Below, in pieces: positions 31,256 through 32,841 of a stretch of DNA of 32,841 nt. Every line of letters starts with the position of its first letter. The first letter of the stretch is position 1. The stretch covers positions 1 through 32,841 of the forward strand of contig CAKUTF010000033.1 in assembly GCA_934691725.1 (NCBI GenBank), written 5' to 3'. The notes below the pieces were generated by a model, which made no database searches, was not told the origin of the DNA, and worked only from the letters and a program-made list of their open reading frames with translations. The DNA is from an uncultured Fibrobacter sp. (GTDB lineage: Bacteria > Fibrobacterota > Fibrobacteria > Fibrobacterales > Fibrobacteraceae). The translations under genes and the position numbers were made by a program.

Positions 31256-32365
31256 CTATTTTCCGGAATTTAAAATCCGCAGATAGCTTTCGTATCTCGC
31301 CCGCGGAATCTCGCCAGCTTCGACCCGGGAAATCACGTCGCAGCCCGGTTCGCCTATATGCATGCAGTCGTTGTACTTGCACGTAAAAAGATCGTCCGGA
31401 AAGAAGCCCGGAAAATTTCGTGCCAGTTCATGCGGCTCTACGTCTAGAATTCCCAATTCCCGAATGCCCGGCGTGTCGATAATCCGTCCGCCGAACGGAA
31501 GCGTAAAAAGGCTAGAAGACGTCGTCGTGTGTCTGCCCTTTCCGTCGAGTTCGCGAACATTTCCAACGTTTAATTCCGCGCCGGGAACAAGTGCATTGAC
31601 AAGGCTCGACTTTCCGACGCCGCTTTTTCCCGAAAGTACGGAAGTCTTGTCCTTGAGAACTTCGCGAAGCGCGTCTAGGCCTTCACCGGACTTGCAGCTG
31701 ATACAGATTAATTTATCTACAATCGAAGCGAAATCACTGATGCGTTCCGGAATCGACGGCGTGAGATCCGTCTTGTTCAGAACCATGACAAGCGGCAAAC
31801 GGCAAAGATTCGCCGCAAGCAGAAAGCGATCCGCAAAACCGTAATTGAAAGGCGGTTCCGCCACGCTCGACACGACGACGACCTGGTCGATATTTGCGGC
31901 AAGCACAAGTTCGCGACGAGATTTGTCCTTCGGTCCCGGACGTACAAGCGCCGACTTACGCGGAAGAACCTTCAAGAGCGAGTAGGGCGCAGTCTCTTCC
32001 GCATTCTTCGCCCGGGCGACGACAACGGAATCCCCGACGACGGGAAATTCCTTGAGTTCGCAGACAACCGCCGCCCGGTAAGTCGCATCGACAATTTTTT
32101 CCGGAGCGATTTGTACGACGCACGTTCTGCGATGAACGCCGAGCACAAGCCCTTCCACGGAATCGTCCGCATCAAATTTTTCGGACGGATCCTTGATTTT
32201 CTTGACTTTCGGCTTCTTGAATTCCCTGCTCCAACGTTCCCTGACAGGGCGGTCGTCCAGGGTTCCGCGTTTCCACATTTCCATCGTGTTTACGCGCCTC
32301 GCCCGGGCATCGCGCCGAAACTGCCGCGCGAAACATTCTTCCTGTTCACCATCTAGTTCATTCAT
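31256..32365 (-). CDS. rsgA: Ribosome small subunit-dependent GTPase RsgA
   Basis: A 369-residue circularly permuted GTPase that helps late maturation of the 30S ribosomal subunit. The GTPase motifs come in permuted order: G4 'LNKTD', G5 'SCKSGEGL', then G1 'LSGKSGVGKSSLVNAL', G2 region 'GKGRHTTTSSSLF' and G3 'DTPGIREL'. An OB-like domain precedes ('GLVLGVHRRTCVVQIA'), and a C-terminal zinc knuckle follows ('CKYNDCMHIGEPGC'). The N-terminal 65 residues are highly charged and longer than in E. coli. Its likely promoter (CTGACA, 16 bp, TAAATT on the minus strand, about 32378-32405) lies within the first heptads of block 3. Confidence 0.96.
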   Translation of the reverse strand: MNELDGEQEECFARQFRRDARARRVNTMEMWKRGTLDDRPVRERWSREFKKPKVKKIKDPSEKFDADDSVEGLVLGVHRRTCVVQIAPEKIVDATYRAAVVCELKEFPVVGDSVVVARAKNAEETAPYSLLKVLPRKSALVRPGPKDKSRRELVLAANIDQVVVVSSVAEPPFNYGFADRFLLAANLCRLPLVMVLNKTDLTPSIPERISDFASIVDKLICISCKSGEGLDALREVLKDKTSVLSGKSGVGKSSLVNALVPGAELNVGNVRELDGKGRHTTTSSSLFTLPFGGRIIDTPGIRELGILDVEPHELARNFPGFFPDDLFTCKYNDCMHIGEPGCDVISRVEAGEIPRARYESYLRILNSGK

Positions 32366-32374
32366 CGGTTTTCC

Positions 32375-32841
32375 AATTTAGAATTTAGCCGAGAGTTGTC
32401 AGAAAAACAGAAATCAGGAATAGCGGTAAAATGGGAAGCGGAGTTAGTGGTCAGTGGCTAGTGATTAGTGAGCCGTTAATCGTTGAGAGGAATCAGGAGA
32501 CAGGATTCAGTTGTTTGACGGGAAACGAGATACGGGGAGTGGGATTAGGGAGTAGTTATTGGATGGAGTTCAGAACTTAGAGCTGAGATTTTAGAGCTTA
32601 GATTTGCAGACATCTATGCTCTTGTATCTCGAAAGCCTAACGTCCACAGTTCTGCCCGTTAGCCACTGCTCTCTGTCCACTATTTCTAAGCTCTAAGCTC
32701 TCTCAACTAAGTTCTGAATATCTCGGCAAGCTCGCTAGCCTGTCAAATCCCATTCATTAAAGGGGATTCCCCGGTCAAGCCGGGGAATGACATTTTAAAA
32801 AGCCTAAATGTTTGCAGCCCAATTCCTCATTACTCATTGCT
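32375..32841. repeat. Heptad repeat block 3 (cut by window edge)
   Basis: No credible gene is seen. Up to about 32610 the + strand is purine-rich (for example GTGGTCA, GTGGCTA, GTGATTA from 32449; CAGGAGA, CAGGATT near 32496); after about 32640 it is pyrimidine-rich (TGTCCAC, AAGCTCT, CTCAACT, AAGTTCT near 32675-32715). The order of parts from 32690 to the end is close to that of 99-230 in block 1, including the hairpin. The purine half points its pyrimidine strand at rsgA. Confidence 0.85.
32766..32788. repeat. REP-like hairpin, copy B
   Basis: ATTCCCCGG and CCGGGGAAT form a perfect 9-bp stem around the loop TCAAG, followed by GACAT. Compared with copy A at 176-198, stem positions 7 and 8 differ on both sides so that pairing is kept. 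Confidence 0.8.

Noticed and set aside
31253..31258. Fusion or frameshift between the barrel gene and rsgA
   Set aside because: They are convergent genes whose stop codons abut (TGA then the complement of TAG); both proteins look complete.

Overview
The window looks like chromosome from a Fibrobacter-type gut bacterium. The evidence is a secreted CE6-type acetylesterase joined to a CBM6-like module, a TrpC-TrpF fusion, a divergent short omega subunit, lipoprotein and outer-membrane barrel signals typical of a Gram-negative envelope, and mid-GC coding sequence. The genus is an inference; there is no rRNA here to settle it.

Layout. 1-490: a repeat block built from degenerate 7-bp units. 563-6280 (+): a lipoprotein, then a tightly coupled set (GT-C membrane glycosyltransferase with NPCBM domain, GT28-like glycosyltransferase, an unrecognised protein, a pRiA4b ORF-3-like protein). 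6326-16485 (-): read right to left, groES-groEL, grpE, dnaK, dnaJ, then four coupled genes (C39-like peptidase, RimK-like ATP-grasp ligase, GCS2-like ligase, N-formylglutamate amidohydrolase-like protein), a predicted amidoligase pathway attached to the chaperone genes. 16755-17486 (+): PurO-type IMP cyclohydrolase. 17557-19783 (-): amino-acid ABC transporter whose binding protein is fused to the permease and appears circularly permuted. 19959-20312 (+): tmRNA. 20374-22349 (-): trpCF, rpoZ and tRNA-Ser(GGA). 22412-23080: second heptad block. 23166-25769 (+): aminotransferase and citrate synthase. 25920-27485 (+): CE6 esterase. 27495-28652 (-): Bcr/CflA exporter. 28891-31255 (+): two AT-rich secreted-protein genes (one caspase-like) and a barrel protein. 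31256-32365 (-): rsgA. 32375-32841: third heptad block.

Three signals stand out. First, groES, grpE and dnaK each have an excellent sigma-54 (-24/-12) promoter, and each has one palindrome of the form CGTTT-N7-AAACG about 75-110 bp upstream of the predicted start of transcription. This is the layout expected for enhancer-activated heat-shock control; no CIRCE element was seen. Second, the three intergenic repeat blocks are heptad arrays: different words, but a 7-bp period kept over long stretches, with the pyrimidine-rich strand always pointing toward the adjacent gene, so the block between divergent genes is mirror-symmetric. Third, the ABC-transporter binding domain has its second lobe before its first.

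All functions are read from the sequence by family recognition; no searches or folding programs were run.
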